Below are positions 52,820-61,659 of a stretch of 64,000 nt of DNA, one piece after another. The stretch is from JBDOQU01 sp039839375 (GTDB taxonomy: Bacteria > Pseudomonadota > Alphaproteobacteria > DSM-16000 > Inquilinaceae), in the NCBI RefSeq assembly GCF_039839375.1, contig NZ_JBDOQU010000014.1:68458-132457 (forward strand), in the 5' to 3' direction. Within the stretch, counting starts at the first letter, position 1, and each line of letters begins with the position of its first letter. Under the pieces are notes generated by a model that saw only the letters and a list, made by a program, of their open reading frames with translations, ran no database searches and had not been told where the DNA came from. A program made the position numbers and the translations under genes.

Positions 52820-53581
52820 GTGTCCGATGACGAAGTGACGCCGTCCGGCGGAAAGCTGGCAGGAACGGGCGGGCTGACGCTGGCGCCACGCCCTCGCCAG
52901 AAGCTGGGCGACCAGCTTTATGGCGAGATCCTCAGCCAGATCGCATCGGGCCGGCTGAAGGAGGGCGAGCGTCTGCCGCCGGAGAAGGAGATCAGCGCCA
53001 TGTTCGGCGTCTCCAGGCCGATCGTAAGGGACGCGCTGCTCCGCCTCCGCATCGACGGGCTGGTCCATGCCCGGCAGGGCAGCGGAACCTACGTGCTGCG
53101 CCGGCCTTCGGACCATCTGACGCGCTTCGCCAATGCCGAGGAGGTGGCCGACTACCTTCGGTGCATGGAACTTCGCCTGCCGATCGAAAGCCGCGCGGCC
53201 ATGCTCGCCGCCGAACGGCGGACGGAGAAGGATCTGGCGCGGATCGAGAAATGCCATGATGCGTTCCGGCGGGAGGCGGAAGCCGGAGTCATGTCGCACA
53301 CGGTCGATTTCGACTTCCACATTGCCGTGGCCGAAGCGACCGGGAACGCCTTCTTCCCGCAGGTGCTGCGGCATGTGGAGCCGGCGCTTCACGGCTTCAT
53401 GAAGCTGATGCTGAACATCACCAAGGTCAGTTCCAGGGACCGCGCCCTGACCGTGCTCGGCGAACATGAAACCGTGCTGGCCGCGATCAAGGCGTCGGAC
53501 GCGGAAGGCGCGCGCGTCGGGATGGAATTCCACATCACCCAGGCGCGGCGCCGGCTGGTCGACCGGACGCTGCACCCGTAG
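52820..53581 (+). CDS. GntR/FadR-family (FCD) regulator
   Basis: A 253-residue regulator with a Pro/Gly-rich 25-residue leader, GntR winged helix (LKEGERLPPEKEISAMFGVSRPIVRDALLRLRIDGLVHARQGSGTYV) and FCD domain (DFDFHIAVAEATGNAFF, GEHETVLAAIKASDAEGA). GTG 52820 chosen with AAGGAAAGGG upstream; a TTG at 52790 has no good site. Convergent with the DapA-like gene. Likely controls that gene and perhaps the upstream aldarate operon. Confidence 0.88.
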   Translation: MSDDEVTPSGGKLAGTGGLTLAPRPRQKLGDQLYGEILSQIASGRLKEGERLPPEKEISAMFGVSRPIVRDALLRLRIDGLVHARQGSGTYVLRRPSDHLTRFANAEEVADYLRCMELRLPIESRAAMLAAERRTEKDLARIEKCHDAFRREAEAGVMSHTVDFDFHIAVAEATGNAFFPQVLRHVEPALHGFMKLMLNITKVSSRDRALTVLGEHETVLAAIKASDAEGARVGMEFHITQARRRLVDRTLHP

Positions 53582-53593
53582 CGATGGCTGCTG

Positions 53594-54526
53594 TCAGGCC
53601 ACGACGTGGTATTCCGCCTCGATCGCCATCAGCCCGTCGACCGCCTGTTTCACCGCCGGTTTATGGTCGGAGGCGACGTTCGACAGCATCGGCAGGATCG
53701 GCCCCATATCGGCGACGCCGGACAAACTCACGGAATCATGCATCACGGAGATGCCGCCCAGCTTCGCGCGCACCCGCTCGAACTCCAGGAACGGTTTCCG
53801 GATCCGCTCCGCCTTGTCCCATTCCCCGGCCTTGCAGGCGGCAAGCAGCGCCATGGCCGCGGCGGGGGCAAGGCAGACCGCGCCCGACGTGTAGGTCGCC
53901 AGCCGGTAATCCCTGAAATGGTGGATGATCGGCGTCTCACCCATTCCGCTCGCCACCACATCCCTTCCCACGGCCGAAAGGATGGCTTCCAGATAGCGGT
54001 CGCCGCTTGGGTCCTCCCGCTCCACCGCATATTTGACGAAGCGGACGGCTTCCTCCGCGACAAGGCGCTCCAGCGCGTCGGGGGCGATATATCCCTCACG
54101 CTTGATGTAGAGGATGACCCCGTGCCCCAGCGCGTCGGCCAACTGGCGCGCGCCTTCCGCGACCCCGGCCGGATCTGCCGGGAACGCCATCGGCAGGATC
54201 ATCACGTCCTGGATTCCGGCCTCCCGCAGCGCGCCGATCTGATCGCGCGCCTTGCCGAAATCCGGTCCGATCGACGGGATGAGGGCCGTCTGGGGGCCCG
54301 TGGCCGCCTTCAGCGCCCCGATCGCGCTGCGGAAACGGCCGAGATCGAGATGGTAGAAGTTCGCGTTCCCGCCATAGAGCAGGATTCGCACGCCTCCCGC
54401 CTCGATATGACGGATAAGTTTACTATTTTCCCCTGGATCGACCTCAAGGCTCCGGGTCAGCGCCAGTGGCGGCACGGCGACCACGGACGCCTTGTAATCC
54501 TCAATTCCCAGCATGGTAGAACGCAT
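53594..54526 (-). CDS. DapA-superfamily aldolase/lyase
   Basis: A 310-residue class I lyase-type protein. Schiff-base Lys165 lies in VRFVKYAV, catalytic Tyr140 in ILYIKREGY, and GGVRILLYGGNANFYHL is equivalent to the GT(T)GE loop, though altered (GGNAN instead of GTTGE). This substitution in the carboxylate-binding loop suggests a substrate other than pyruvate plus semialdehyde. GAGGAAG precedes the ATG. Function is therefore left at family level. Confidence 0.82.
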   Translation of the reverse strand: MRSTMLGIEDYKASVVAVPPLALTRSLEVDPGENSKLIRHIEAGGVRILLYGGNANFYHLDLGRFRSAIGALKAATGPQTALIPSIGPDFGKARDQIGALREAGIQDVMILPMAFPADPAGVAEGARQLADALGHGVILYIKREGYIAPDALERLVAEEAVRFVKYAVEREDPSGDRYLEAILSAVGRDVVASGMGETPIIHHFRDYRLATYTSGAVCLAPAAAMALLAACKAGEWDKAERIRKPFLEFERVRAKLGGISVMHDSVSLSGVADMGPILPMLSNVASDHKPAVKQAVDGLMAIEAEYHVVA

Positions 54527-54573
54527 GGCTTCCTCGCTTCCATCGATGAAGGCAAGGTCGCGTCTGCCGCCAG

Positions 54574-54587
54574 ATTTGTCAATTGAT
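54574..54587. promoter_or_regulatory. Shared motif, copy 2 (reverse orientation)
   Basis: ATTTGTCAATTGAT is the exact reverse complement of the 43277-43290 motif. It lies 48 bp upstream of the DapA-like gene start, with TTGTATAATC next to it on the minus strand. Confidence 0.55.
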
Positions 54588-54597
54588 TATACAAATA

Positions 54598-55548
54598 TTA
54601 TGAGTTCTGGACCATCTTCCTCAGCGACTCGCGCGTCGAAAGCTTCGGCCGCCAGCCCAGCGCCCTCGTCGCGCTGTCGTCGATGACAAGATCGTCCAGC
54701 AGCCGCCTCGCGTCCTCGCCCCGGCCGATCGCTCCGGCGGCCAGGCGCAGCAGGGCCGGAGGGGCCGGCGGCAGGCGGGGACGGATGCCGGCGGCCGCCG
54801 CCGTCGCGGCGATGATCTCCGTCGTACTCATGGGATCGTCGTCGGCGCAGAGCAGGATTCGCCCTTCCGGCCGGGGCGGCGCGGCGGCCAGCGTCAGCAG
54901 CAGGTCCACCAGATTGTCGAGCCCGATCACGCTGCGGCGGTTGCCGGTGCTTCCCAGCGGCAGCGGGATTCCCTTCCTGACGATGGAAAGCAGGCGCAGC
55001 AGATTGCCGCCCGCGCCGGCCCCGACGACCAAGGGCGGCCTGACCACGGACCACCCCATCGTCCCCGCCTCCTCCGCCAAAGCCCTTTCGCCCGCCAGCT
55101 TCGACCGGGCGTAGGCATCGGACGGGGCGGGCGGATCGTCTGGCCGGAAGGGCGCGCCGGTGGTGCGGTCCCCGTTCACCTTGATAGAGCTGACGAAGAC
55201 GAAATTCACCACGCCTGCGGCGGCGGCCGCTTTCGCCAGAAGCCGCGTTCCTTCGGCGTTCACCGCCTGATAGCGATCCTCTGCGATCTCTGCGCCGCGA
55301 TGGGCGATGCCGGCCAGATGAATGACGGCGTCGATCCCGTCGAAGGCGGCCGTCAGATCGCGGGGCGCGGCAAGATCGCCGATCGCGACGCCTTCCACGT
55401 CGGGGGGCAGGGGTGCATCGGCGGAACGGATGGCGGCGCGGACGGTCCAGCCTTCTTCCAGCGCCGCCGCGAGAACGGCTTTCCCGACGAAGCCGGTCGC
55501 GCCGGTGACCAGCAACTTCCGGCCCGCCAAAGGTGTTTCAGATGTCAT
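54598..55548 (-). CDS. NAD-dependent epimerase/dehydratase (extended SDR)
   Basis: A 316-residue Rossmann protein: TGATGFVGKAVLAAALEEG cofactor loop, FDGIDAVIHLAGIAH, VFVSSIKVNG, and YARSKLAGERAL with the catalytic Tyr/Lys. This resembles UDP-sugar epimerases next to WecA-like transferases (WbpV type). It is divergent from the transferase gene at 55639. Together they likely make and load the first sugar for an O-antigen or capsule. Confidence 0.88.
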   Translation of the reverse strand: MTSETPLAGRKLLVTGATGFVGKAVLAAALEEGWTVRAAIRSADAPLPPDVEGVAIGDLAAPRDLTAAFDGIDAVIHLAGIAHRGAEIAEDRYQAVNAEGTRLLAKAAAAAGVVNFVFVSSIKVNGDRTTGAPFRPDDPPAPSDAYARSKLAGERALAEEAGTMGWSVVRPPLVVGAGAGGNLLRLLSIVRKGIPLPLGSTGNRRSVIGLDNLVDLLLTLAAAPPRPEGRILLCADDDPMSTTEIIAATAAAAGIRPRLPPAPPALLRLAAGAIGRGEDARRLLDDLVIDDSATRALGWRPKLSTRESLRKMVQNS

Positions 55549-55638
55549 TTCCTCAACTCATACCATTCAGGTGACGCGCCCCGTTCAATCCCTTAACGTC
55601 GCCGTCCGTCGCGGGTCGGGATTATGGATGAATAGGGC

Positions 55639-56643
55639 ATGGGGCAGGATCTTATAGTCGTTTCGGTCGTCGCCTTTCTCGGTGCGCTTCTCGCCACGCC
55701 GCTGGTTCTGGCGGTTCTTCGGCGGACGCGCATCTTCGATCATCCCAACCATCGCAGCAGCCATTCCGTCCCGACGCCGCGCGGCGGCGGGTGGGGGCTG
55801 CTCTGCGGGTTCGCTGTCGGACTTGTCGCCCTGGCGTGGTTCAGGGATAGCGCCTTGCCGTTCCCGTGGCCGATGCTGGCCGGCGCTCTCCTGCTGCTGG
55901 TCGTGTCGGCCATCGACGACATTCGCGGCCTCGGCGCGGCTGTAAGGTTCGGCGCGCAGATCGTCGCCGTCGCGATCGCGCTGGCGAGCCTGCCGGGTGA
56001 TGCACTCCTGTTCCAGGGTTGGCTGCCCCTCCCTCTCGACCGCCTCGCCACGGCGGTCGCCTGGCTGTGGTTCATCAATCTCTACAATTTCATGGACGGA
56101 ATAGACGGGCTGGCGGCGACGGAGGCCGTCGCGATCGGCGCGGGCATAGGCGCCGTGGCGTTGCTGGCCGGAGCCGCCTTCGACTCCGTCGTCGCCCCCG
56201 GCTGGATGCTGGCCGCCGCGGCGCTGGGCTTCCTGCCCTGGAACTGGCAGCGCGCGCGCATCTTCCTGGGCGATGTCGGCAGCATCCTCCTGGGTTTCCT
56301 CGGGGGATGGCTGCTGATCGCCCTGGCGATGGAGGGGCAGGCCGCGGCCGCGCTCATCCTGCCGGCCTATTTCCTGGCCGACGCGACGGTCACGCTGCTG
56401 CGGCGGCTGATACAGGGCGCTCATCCGGCCGAACCCCATCGCGAGCATTTCTACCAGCGCGCCATCCGGGCGGGCTGGAGCCACGCCGGGACCACCCTCT
56501 TCGTCGCTTCCGTCAATGCCGGACTCTTCCTGCTGGCCCTGCTGTCCGTCGACCATCCCTGGCTCGCCATCGCCGGTGCGGCGCTGCTGACGGGAGGGGC
56601 GCTCGCCTTCCTCGACCGAGCGTGGAGAAACCGGCGGGGTTAA
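55639..56643 (+). CDS. Polyprenyl-phosphate glycosyl-1-phosphate transferase (WecA/WbpL-like, GT4 family)
   Basis: A 334-residue membrane enzyme with about ten helices. HPNHRSSHSVPTPRGGG is the first cytoplasmic loop, AIDDIRGLG the Mg-binding Asp-Asp, NLYNFMDGIDGLA the second motif, FLGDVGSILLGF the third and HREHFYQRAIRAGWSH the terminal His-rich motif. It transfers a sugar phosphate to undecaprenyl phosphate at the inner membrane, starting lipopolysaccharide or capsule units. Confidence 0.92.
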   Translation: MGQDLIVVSVVAFLGALLATPLVLAVLRRTRIFDHPNHRSSHSVPTPRGGGWGLLCGFAVGLVALAWFRDSALPFPWPMLAGALLLLVVSAIDDIRGLGAAVRFGAQIVAVAIALASLPGDALLFQGWLPLPLDRLATAVAWLWFINLYNFMDGIDGLAATEAVAIGAGIGAVALLAGAAFDSVVAPGWMLAAAALGFLPWNWQRARIFLGDVGSILLGFLGGWLLIALAMEGQAAAALILPAYFLADATVTLLRRLIQGAHPAEPHREHFYQRAIRAGWSHAGTTLFVASVNAGLFLLALLSVDHPWLAIAGAALLTGGALAFLDRAWRNRRG

Positions 56644-56646
56644 AGG

Positions 56647-56853
56647 TCAGCCGAGGTCGATCTCTCCCTCCACCACATGATGCAGGTCGGTGCCCTCGGC
56701 GGTGATGACGGCCTTGACCGTCATCCGGCCCTTGCCCTTCAGCCCGCCCTTGGAAACCTGCTCCTCGATCGCCTGCTGGGAGGTCACGCCGACCTGCTTC
56801 AGGAACTTCCGCATGGAGATGTTGAAGGGATCGGCGTCCATATTCTTCGTCAT
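56647..56853 (-). CDS. DUF6494 small conserved protein
   Basis: A 68-residue protein: FNISMRKFLKQVGVTSQQAIE followed by GKGRMTVKAVITAEGTDLHHVVEGEIDLG. Conserved in alphaproteobacteria without known function. GAGAGG precedes the ATG. It ends 4 bp from the convergent transferase gene. Confidence 0.78.
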   Translation of the reverse strand: MTKNMDADPFNISMRKFLKQVGVTSQQAIEEQVSKGGLKGKGRMTVKAVITAEGTDLHHVVEGEIDLG

Positions 56854-56954
56854 GCGATTGCCTCTCTGTCGGTGAATGTGGGATCGTCCCTGTTCAGGGG
56901 GCGAAGAGAACAGCTTAAGGGCCGCGCGCCGTTGGGCAAGCGGCAGTTGCGCTC

Positions 56955-58232
56955 ATGACGCTTCGTCTGGCCATCCTGTTCCTTAGCCTCCTCCCGGCGC
57001 TGGCCGGCGCGGCGGAGCTTCGGGGGCATGGCGGCCCCGTCCGGGCGATTGCGGTATCGGCGGACGGCGCGACAATCATCACCGGCAGCTTCGACACCCG
57101 CGCCATCCTCTGGTCGCCGGACAGCGGCGAGGCGCGGCAGGTGCTGCTGTTCCATGAAGGGCAGGTGAACGCCGTCGCGGCGCTCGGCGACGGACGGTTC
57201 GCGACCGCCGGGGAGGATTCCCGGATCGCGATCTGGCAGGAGGGTCAGCCCGCTCCCATCCGCATTTTCGAAGGCCATAGCGCCCCCATAGCGGCGCTCG
57301 CGGTCTCCCCGGACGGATCGATGCTGGCCTCGGCCTCCTGGGACAGGACCGTCCGGCTCTGGCCGCTCTCCGGCGATGGCGCGCCCCGGACGTTCGAGGG
57401 CCATGACGGCAACGTCAACGCGGTGGTCTTCCTCTCCGACGGCGCGTTGGCCAGCGCCGGCTACGATTCCCGGTTGATCCTACGGCCCCTCGACGGGGAG
57501 GGCGCGCCGGTCGCGATCGAGATGCCGACGCCGCTGAACGCGCTGGCTGCCTTGCCCGGCGATCGGCTGGCCGTGGCCGGCGGCGATGGCTTCGTGCGGA
57601 TCGTCGGCCGGGACGGCGACATCCTCGCCGAAGCGCCGGTCGCCTCGACGCCTGTGGTCGCGCTCGCCGTCACGGAGGATGGCGGCCTGATCGCCACCGC
57701 CAGCCTGCGGGACGGCGTCACGATCCTCGACGCCTCCGACCTCAGCCCGATCCGCTCCCTGGCGGCAGTCGAACAGGCAATATGGGCGCTGGCCTTCACG
57801 GACGATGGCCGGACGCTGCTCGCCGGCGGCTCGGGCCGGGTGGTCAGGCGCTGGGACGTGGAAACCGGCCAGCCTCTCGACGAAGCCGGCGCGGGGTCGG
57901 AGGATCTTCTCGCCGCCTATGAAGGCGACCGGGGGGCGGAGATCTTCCGCGCCTGCGTCGCCTGCCATACGCTCGACCCATCGAACGGCAACCGGGCGGG
58001 ACCGACGCTGCATGGGCTGTTCGGTCGGGAGATCGCGTCCTTGCCGGGCTACCGCTATTCTGACGCGCTGGAGGAAATGGATATCGTCTGGACGCCGGAG
58101 ACGGTATCGGAACTGTTCGAGATCGGCCCCGCGACCTACACGCCGGGCACCAAGATGCCGGAACAGAGGATCGGCAGCGCGGAGGACCGCGCGGCGCTCA
58201 TCCGCTTCCTGGAAAGGGCGACCGCCGACTGA
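56955..58232 (+). CDS. Secreted WD40-repeat / cytochrome c fusion protein
   Basis: A 425-residue protein: signal peptide (about 19 residues, ending AGAAE), six to seven WD40 repeats forming a beta-propeller (GHGGPVRAIAVSADGATIITGSFDTRAILW; GHSAPIAALAVSPDGSMLASASWDRTVRLW), then a class I cytochrome c domain from about residue 320. Haem attachment is CVACH, and GTKMP supplies the axial Met. Presumably a periplasmic electron carrier with a propeller docking surface. Convergent with the 4Fe-4S gene, which also suggests a redox role. Confidence 0.9.
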   Translation: MTLRLAILFLSLLPALAGAAELRGHGGPVRAIAVSADGATIITGSFDTRAILWSPDSGEARQVLLFHEGQVNAVAALGDGRFATAGEDSRIAIWQEGQPAPIRIFEGHSAPIAALAVSPDGSMLASASWDRTVRLWPLSGDGAPRTFEGHDGNVNAVVFLSDGALASAGYDSRLILRPLDGEGAPVAIEMPTPLNALAALPGDRLAVAGGDGFVRIVGRDGDILAEAPVASTPVVALAVTEDGGLIATASLRDGVTILDASDLSPIRSLAAVEQAIWALAFTDDGRTLLAGGSGRVVRRWDVETGQPLDEAGAGSEDLLAAYEGDRGAEIFRACVACHTLDPSNGNRAGPTLHGLFGREIASLPGYRYSDALEEMDIVWTPETVSELFEIGPATYTPGTKMPEQRIGSAEDRAALIRFLERATAD

Positions 58233-58239
58233 AAACCCG

Positions 58240-60291
58240 TCAGTCGGATTCCCCGCTCCGCATCTCCCGCTCGCGCAGATAATCCGCCGTGGTGCGCGTC
58301 GCGGTGCGGCGCGGGCCGGCATAGGGGTCCAGCCCCTCGTTCATCACCGAATCGACCCGGCAGGAATCGCACATCCGCACGACATCGAGCCGGCTGGAAT
58401 TCTCGCCGGAGAACATCCAGTGCCCCCCCTCCAGCTTGGCGACGATCCGCTCCACCGTGCTCTTCGTGCCGAACGGCTTGTCGCAGCGGATGCAGTGGAA
58501 CGGCTCCTCCTCCTTCACCGTGCGGCGCGGCGCGCTCCAGGCCTGGAAGTCGAGTTGCGGGACCAGCGAGATCACCTTCTCCGGACAGGTCGCGGCGCAG
58601 AGGCCGCACTGGACGCAGGCGCTTTCCGTGAAGAACAGCGCCGGCCTCTCCTCGCCATCGGACAGCGCGCCCGTCGGGCAGGCGGCGACGCAGGAAAGGC
58701 AGAGCGTGCAGCCCTCCGCATCGATATCCAGCGTCCCGAACGGCGCGCCCACCGGCAGTGCCACGGAATCGACCGGCGACGGGGCGGCGCGATGCAGTTC
58801 GGTCATCGTGCTTTCCAGCACGCTCCGCTTCCCGCCCAGCGGAAGGAAGCTTCCCGGCCGGGGCGAGGCAACACCCGGCGGCACGGCGTCCAGCGCGGCC
58901 CGCAGCGCATCGGGATCGTCGGTCTCGATCAGCCCGCACCGTTCGTCGCCATAGCCCAGCGATCCGGCGATCAGGTTGGCGATATCGATCGTCCGCTCCA
59001 GCCCCGGCGCGTCATGCCTGCGCCTGCTCGGCCCCACGGCCCGCGCCGCCGACGCGCCCCAGGCCAGCGGCGCGGTCCAGGCCTCGATTCCGATCTGGGT
59101 GATCTCGTTGACCGCCACCGGCAGGACGTTGGCGGCAAGCCCGTCGCCGAAACGCCCCAGCGCGTCGATCAGCGGGCCGCCGTGGCCGCCATCGTGGAAC
59201 AGCACCACGGCGTCCCGGCCGCCGGCCTTCGCATAGGTCTGGAGAAGCGTGCGCACCCGGCCCAGCAGATCCTCGGCGGTCGGCAGGGCGTAGGAGGCCG
59301 CGCCGGTCGGGCAGGCGGCGGCGCAGCTTCCGCAGCCGGCGCAGATATGCGGGTCGATCGCGACATGGTCGCCGGCCGGGGCGATGGCGCCGGTGGGGCA
59401 TAGATCCAGGCAGCGGGTGCAGCCGGTGATGCGCGACCGCGAATGGGCGCAGAGGTCGGCTGAGAAGGCGATATAGCGCGGCTTGTCGAAATCCCCCGCC
59501 AGGTCGGATGCCTTCCGCACCGCCTCCGCCACCGCCGCCCGGTCGCCCGGATCGGCCCTCAGATAGCCGTCGCGCACATCATGCGCCGGAAAAAGCGGCG
59601 CGTCCCCCGTCAGGTCCAGCAGGATGTCGCAGCGCGACGCCGCCCCGTCCCGCCCCGGTCCGAACCTCAGCGCCTCGCGAGAGGAGGGGGCGGGCAGGGC
59701 GAAGCCGTCGACGGTCAGGTCGAACGCGCCCAGATAGCCGAGGGCGGTGCGGATCGTGCCCCGTGCGACGGGGAAGTCCCAGACGCGCGGCGGCATGACG
59801 CCCTCCGGCCGGGTCAGCATCACCGTCACGTCCAGCGCGCCGGCCAGAAGCCGTCCGGCCTCGATCGCCGTCTCGTCCCGCCCGTAGACCAGCACCACGC
59901 CGTCGCTGTGGAAGGAGACGCTTTCCGGCGCCGACGCCGGCTGCCTCGCCATCGCCAGAAGGGCCGCGGCCTTGGGGCCTGCCCCTTCGGCCTGGTCCGA
60001 CCAGCCGGCGGTTTCCCGGACGTTCGCGAAGGAAAGGTCGCCGGCGAAGCCCAGATCCTCCGCCACTTCGGAGAACAGCGGCGCCTGCTGGATGCAGCCG
60101 ATCGTCACAGGCCCGTCTTCGGGGGGGCGACCCTCCAGGATCGCCCGCACCCGGTCCAGCTCCGCGCCGCACAGATGGTCCCCGGTTTCGACGCGGGCGT
60201 CCCCGCATCCGCGCGCCACGCTGTCGCCGAAGGAAGGCATCGTCCGCTCGCAGGAGCAGACAAGGAATGTGTGCTGCTTGCCCAGGTTCAT
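58240..60291 (-). CDS. Large multi-cluster 4Fe-4S ferredoxin-type protein
   Basis: A 683-residue cytoplasmic protein. Four ferredoxin-type motifs: CTRCLDLCP with an upstream Cys (about residue 300), CAGCGSCAAACP, and in the C-terminal half CTLCLSCVAACP and CVQCGLCAATCP. Additional CxxC pairs (FHCIRCDKPF; MCDSCRVDS) near the end may bind zinc or another cluster, and several N-terminal Cys (LVCSCERTM, GCGDARV) occur in a region recalling HdrA-like proteins. The ATG at 60291 follows GGGAGC. Divergent from the lipoate-ligase-like operon; in related genomes such proteins accompany formate dehydrogenase. Confidence 0.88.
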   Translation of the reverse strand: MNLGKQHTFLVCSCERTMPSFGDSVARGCGDARVETGDHLCGAELDRVRAILEGRPPEDGPVTIGCIQQAPLFSEVAEDLGFAGDLSFANVRETAGWSDQAEGAGPKAAALLAMARQPASAPESVSFHSDGVVLVYGRDETAIEAGRLLAGALDVTVMLTRPEGVMPPRVWDFPVARGTIRTALGYLGAFDLTVDGFALPAPSSREALRFGPGRDGAASRCDILLDLTGDAPLFPAHDVRDGYLRADPGDRAAVAEAVRKASDLAGDFDKPRYIAFSADLCAHSRSRITGCTRCLDLCPTGAIAPAGDHVAIDPHICAGCGSCAAACPTGAASYALPTAEDLLGRVRTLLQTYAKAGGRDAVVLFHDGGHGGPLIDALGRFGDGLAANVLPVAVNEITQIGIEAWTAPLAWGASAARAVGPSRRRHDAPGLERTIDIANLIAGSLGYGDERCGLIETDDPDALRAALDAVPPGVASPRPGSFLPLGGKRSVLESTMTELHRAAPSPVDSVALPVGAPFGTLDIDAEGCTLCLSCVAACPTGALSDGEERPALFFTESACVQCGLCAATCPEKVISLVPQLDFQAWSAPRRTVKEEEPFHCIRCDKPFGTKSTVERIVAKLEGGHWMFSGENSSRLDVVRMCDSCRVDSVMNEGLDPYAGPRRTATRTTADYLREREMRSGESD

Positions 60292-60400
60292 TTCTGCTCC
60301 CATGGGCGAGAAGTCTCGCCGGTAGCGTCGCCCTGCCGCCAAGGACTATAACAATAGCCGAGCCGCCGTCACCAGCCCGCCTTCACAAGTCCGTGGTTCG

Positions 60401-61138
60401 ATGCCAATGACGCTGCGCCCTTCGGTCACCGACCGACCGCTCGACCTGCCGCCGCCCTACAGTCTCGTACCGCTGCGGGAGGTCGGGGACGCCTTCGCCC
60501 ATGCCTGCCGGATCGCGGGGGAGAAAGGGGCGGGAACGCTGGTCTGGGTCCGCCGTTACGACCTTGCGGAATTCGCCGTGGTGCTGGAGCCCGACCAGCC
60601 CCTGGCCGAAGCGCGGCTCGCCCATTATGTCGGAATGAACGCCCTGGCCGATACGCTCATCGTCCATGCCCCGCCCAAGAAGCCGGTCCTCTTCGACTGG
60701 CCGGACGCGCTCCGCGTCGACGGCGTGATGGTCGGCGGCGGCCGGCTCGGCTGGCCCGATGGCGCGGACGAGGACGAGCCGCCCCCCTGGATGGTCTTCG
60801 CTGGGATGATCCGGACATCGGCAGTTCGCGCCGGGGAGCCGGGGACGCGGCCTCAGTTCGGCGGGCTGGACGAGTTGGGTTTCCAGGAGATCGATTCCGG
60901 GGACATCGTCTCCAGCTTCGCCCGGCATCTCATGGTGGGATTCCATGAATGGGGCGAGGACGGCTTCTCCGGCTGCGGCAGGCGCTGGCTCGATCGGCTC
61001 GATATTGGAAAGGGTCCACCGCCTCGCCTGGCGGAGAATGGCGACCTTTTAATCGGCGAGGGGAAGCGGCGGGCGCTGGCTCCGGCGCTGGCATCGCCTT
61101 CCTGGCTCGATCCCGCGACGGGGGCGCCATGGCTCTGA
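60401..61138 (+). CDS. Biotin/lipoate-protein-ligase-like protein
   Basis: A 245-residue protein related to the BPL/LplA/LipB family (LREVGDAFAHACRIAGEKGAGTLVWVRRYDLAEFAVVLEPDQPL; DALRVDGVMVGGGRLGWP). Canonical ligases have a GRGRxGR/RRxGGG nucleotide motif; here only a divergent version is visible, so activity is uncertain. First gene of a five-gene operon. It overlaps the DUF6505 gene by 10 bp. Confidence 0.8.
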   Translation: MPMTLRPSVTDRPLDLPPPYSLVPLREVGDAFAHACRIAGEKGAGTLVWVRRYDLAEFAVVLEPDQPLAEARLAHYVGMNALADTLIVHAPPKKPVLFDWPDALRVDGVMVGGGRLGWPDGADEDEPPPWMVFAGMIRTSAVRAGEPGTRPQFGGLDELGFQEIDSGDIVSSFARHLMVGFHEWGEDGFSGCGRRWLDRLDIGKGPPPRLAENGDLLIGEGKRRALAPALASPSWLDPATGAPWL

Positions 61139-61659
61139 AGCTGCCTCGGACGATCCGTCTCGATCCCTCCGATACTTTCGTTTACGCCCGCGCGGCGGAG
61201 CCGGGGGAGTGGGCGGTGACTGGCACGTTCCTGTTCCACGGAATCGACGTGGCGGCGCTGGAGGGCAAGACGCGCCAGGCGTTCCGGGCGGGCTTCCTCG
61301 GCGTCGGCAGCTTCGGCTGGTCGACCCTCGCAGTCGTGACGGAGGTGAGCGCGGAGGAGTACGCCGGGGCGGTGGAAAGCCTTGCCCGCCGGCTGGTCGA
61401 CCATTGCGGCGCGCCCGATGCCGCCGCCGCCAGGCCTGCCGCGGAGGAGGAGATCGCCTTCGCCTGCACCCTCTGCGATCACCCGCCGAACATGCTGATC
61501 GGCATCCACCGCAGCCTGGAGGAGGACGGGATCAGAGAAAGCTTCCGTACGCTCCAGCGCCGCGCCGGCTGGGAAACCGCCGACGCCTTCGGGTTCGAGG
61601 CGGAGGAGGAAGAAGAGGATGTCGACCTCGTCACCCTCTCCGGGGAAGAACGCGGATGA
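61129..61659 (+). CDS. DUF6505 protein
   Basis: A 176-residue protein with no recognised catalytic motif. FACTLCDHPPNMLIGIHRSLEEDGIRESFRTLQ contains a CxxC pair, and the C-terminus ends in a strongly acidic stretch (EAEEEEEDVD). Encoded within 4-10 bp overlaps on both sides, so tightly coupled with the ligase-like and DUF6352 genes. Function unknown; context suggests assembly of a redox enzyme. Confidence 0.8.
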   Translation: MALKLPRTIRLDPSDTFVYARAAEPGEWAVTGTFLFHGIDVAALEGKTRQAFRAGFLGVGSFGWSTLAVVTEVSAEEYAGAVESLARRLVDHCGAPDAAAARPAAEEEIAFACTLCDHPPNMLIGIHRSLEEDGIRESFRTLQRRAGWETADAFGFEAEEEEEDVDLVTLSGEERG

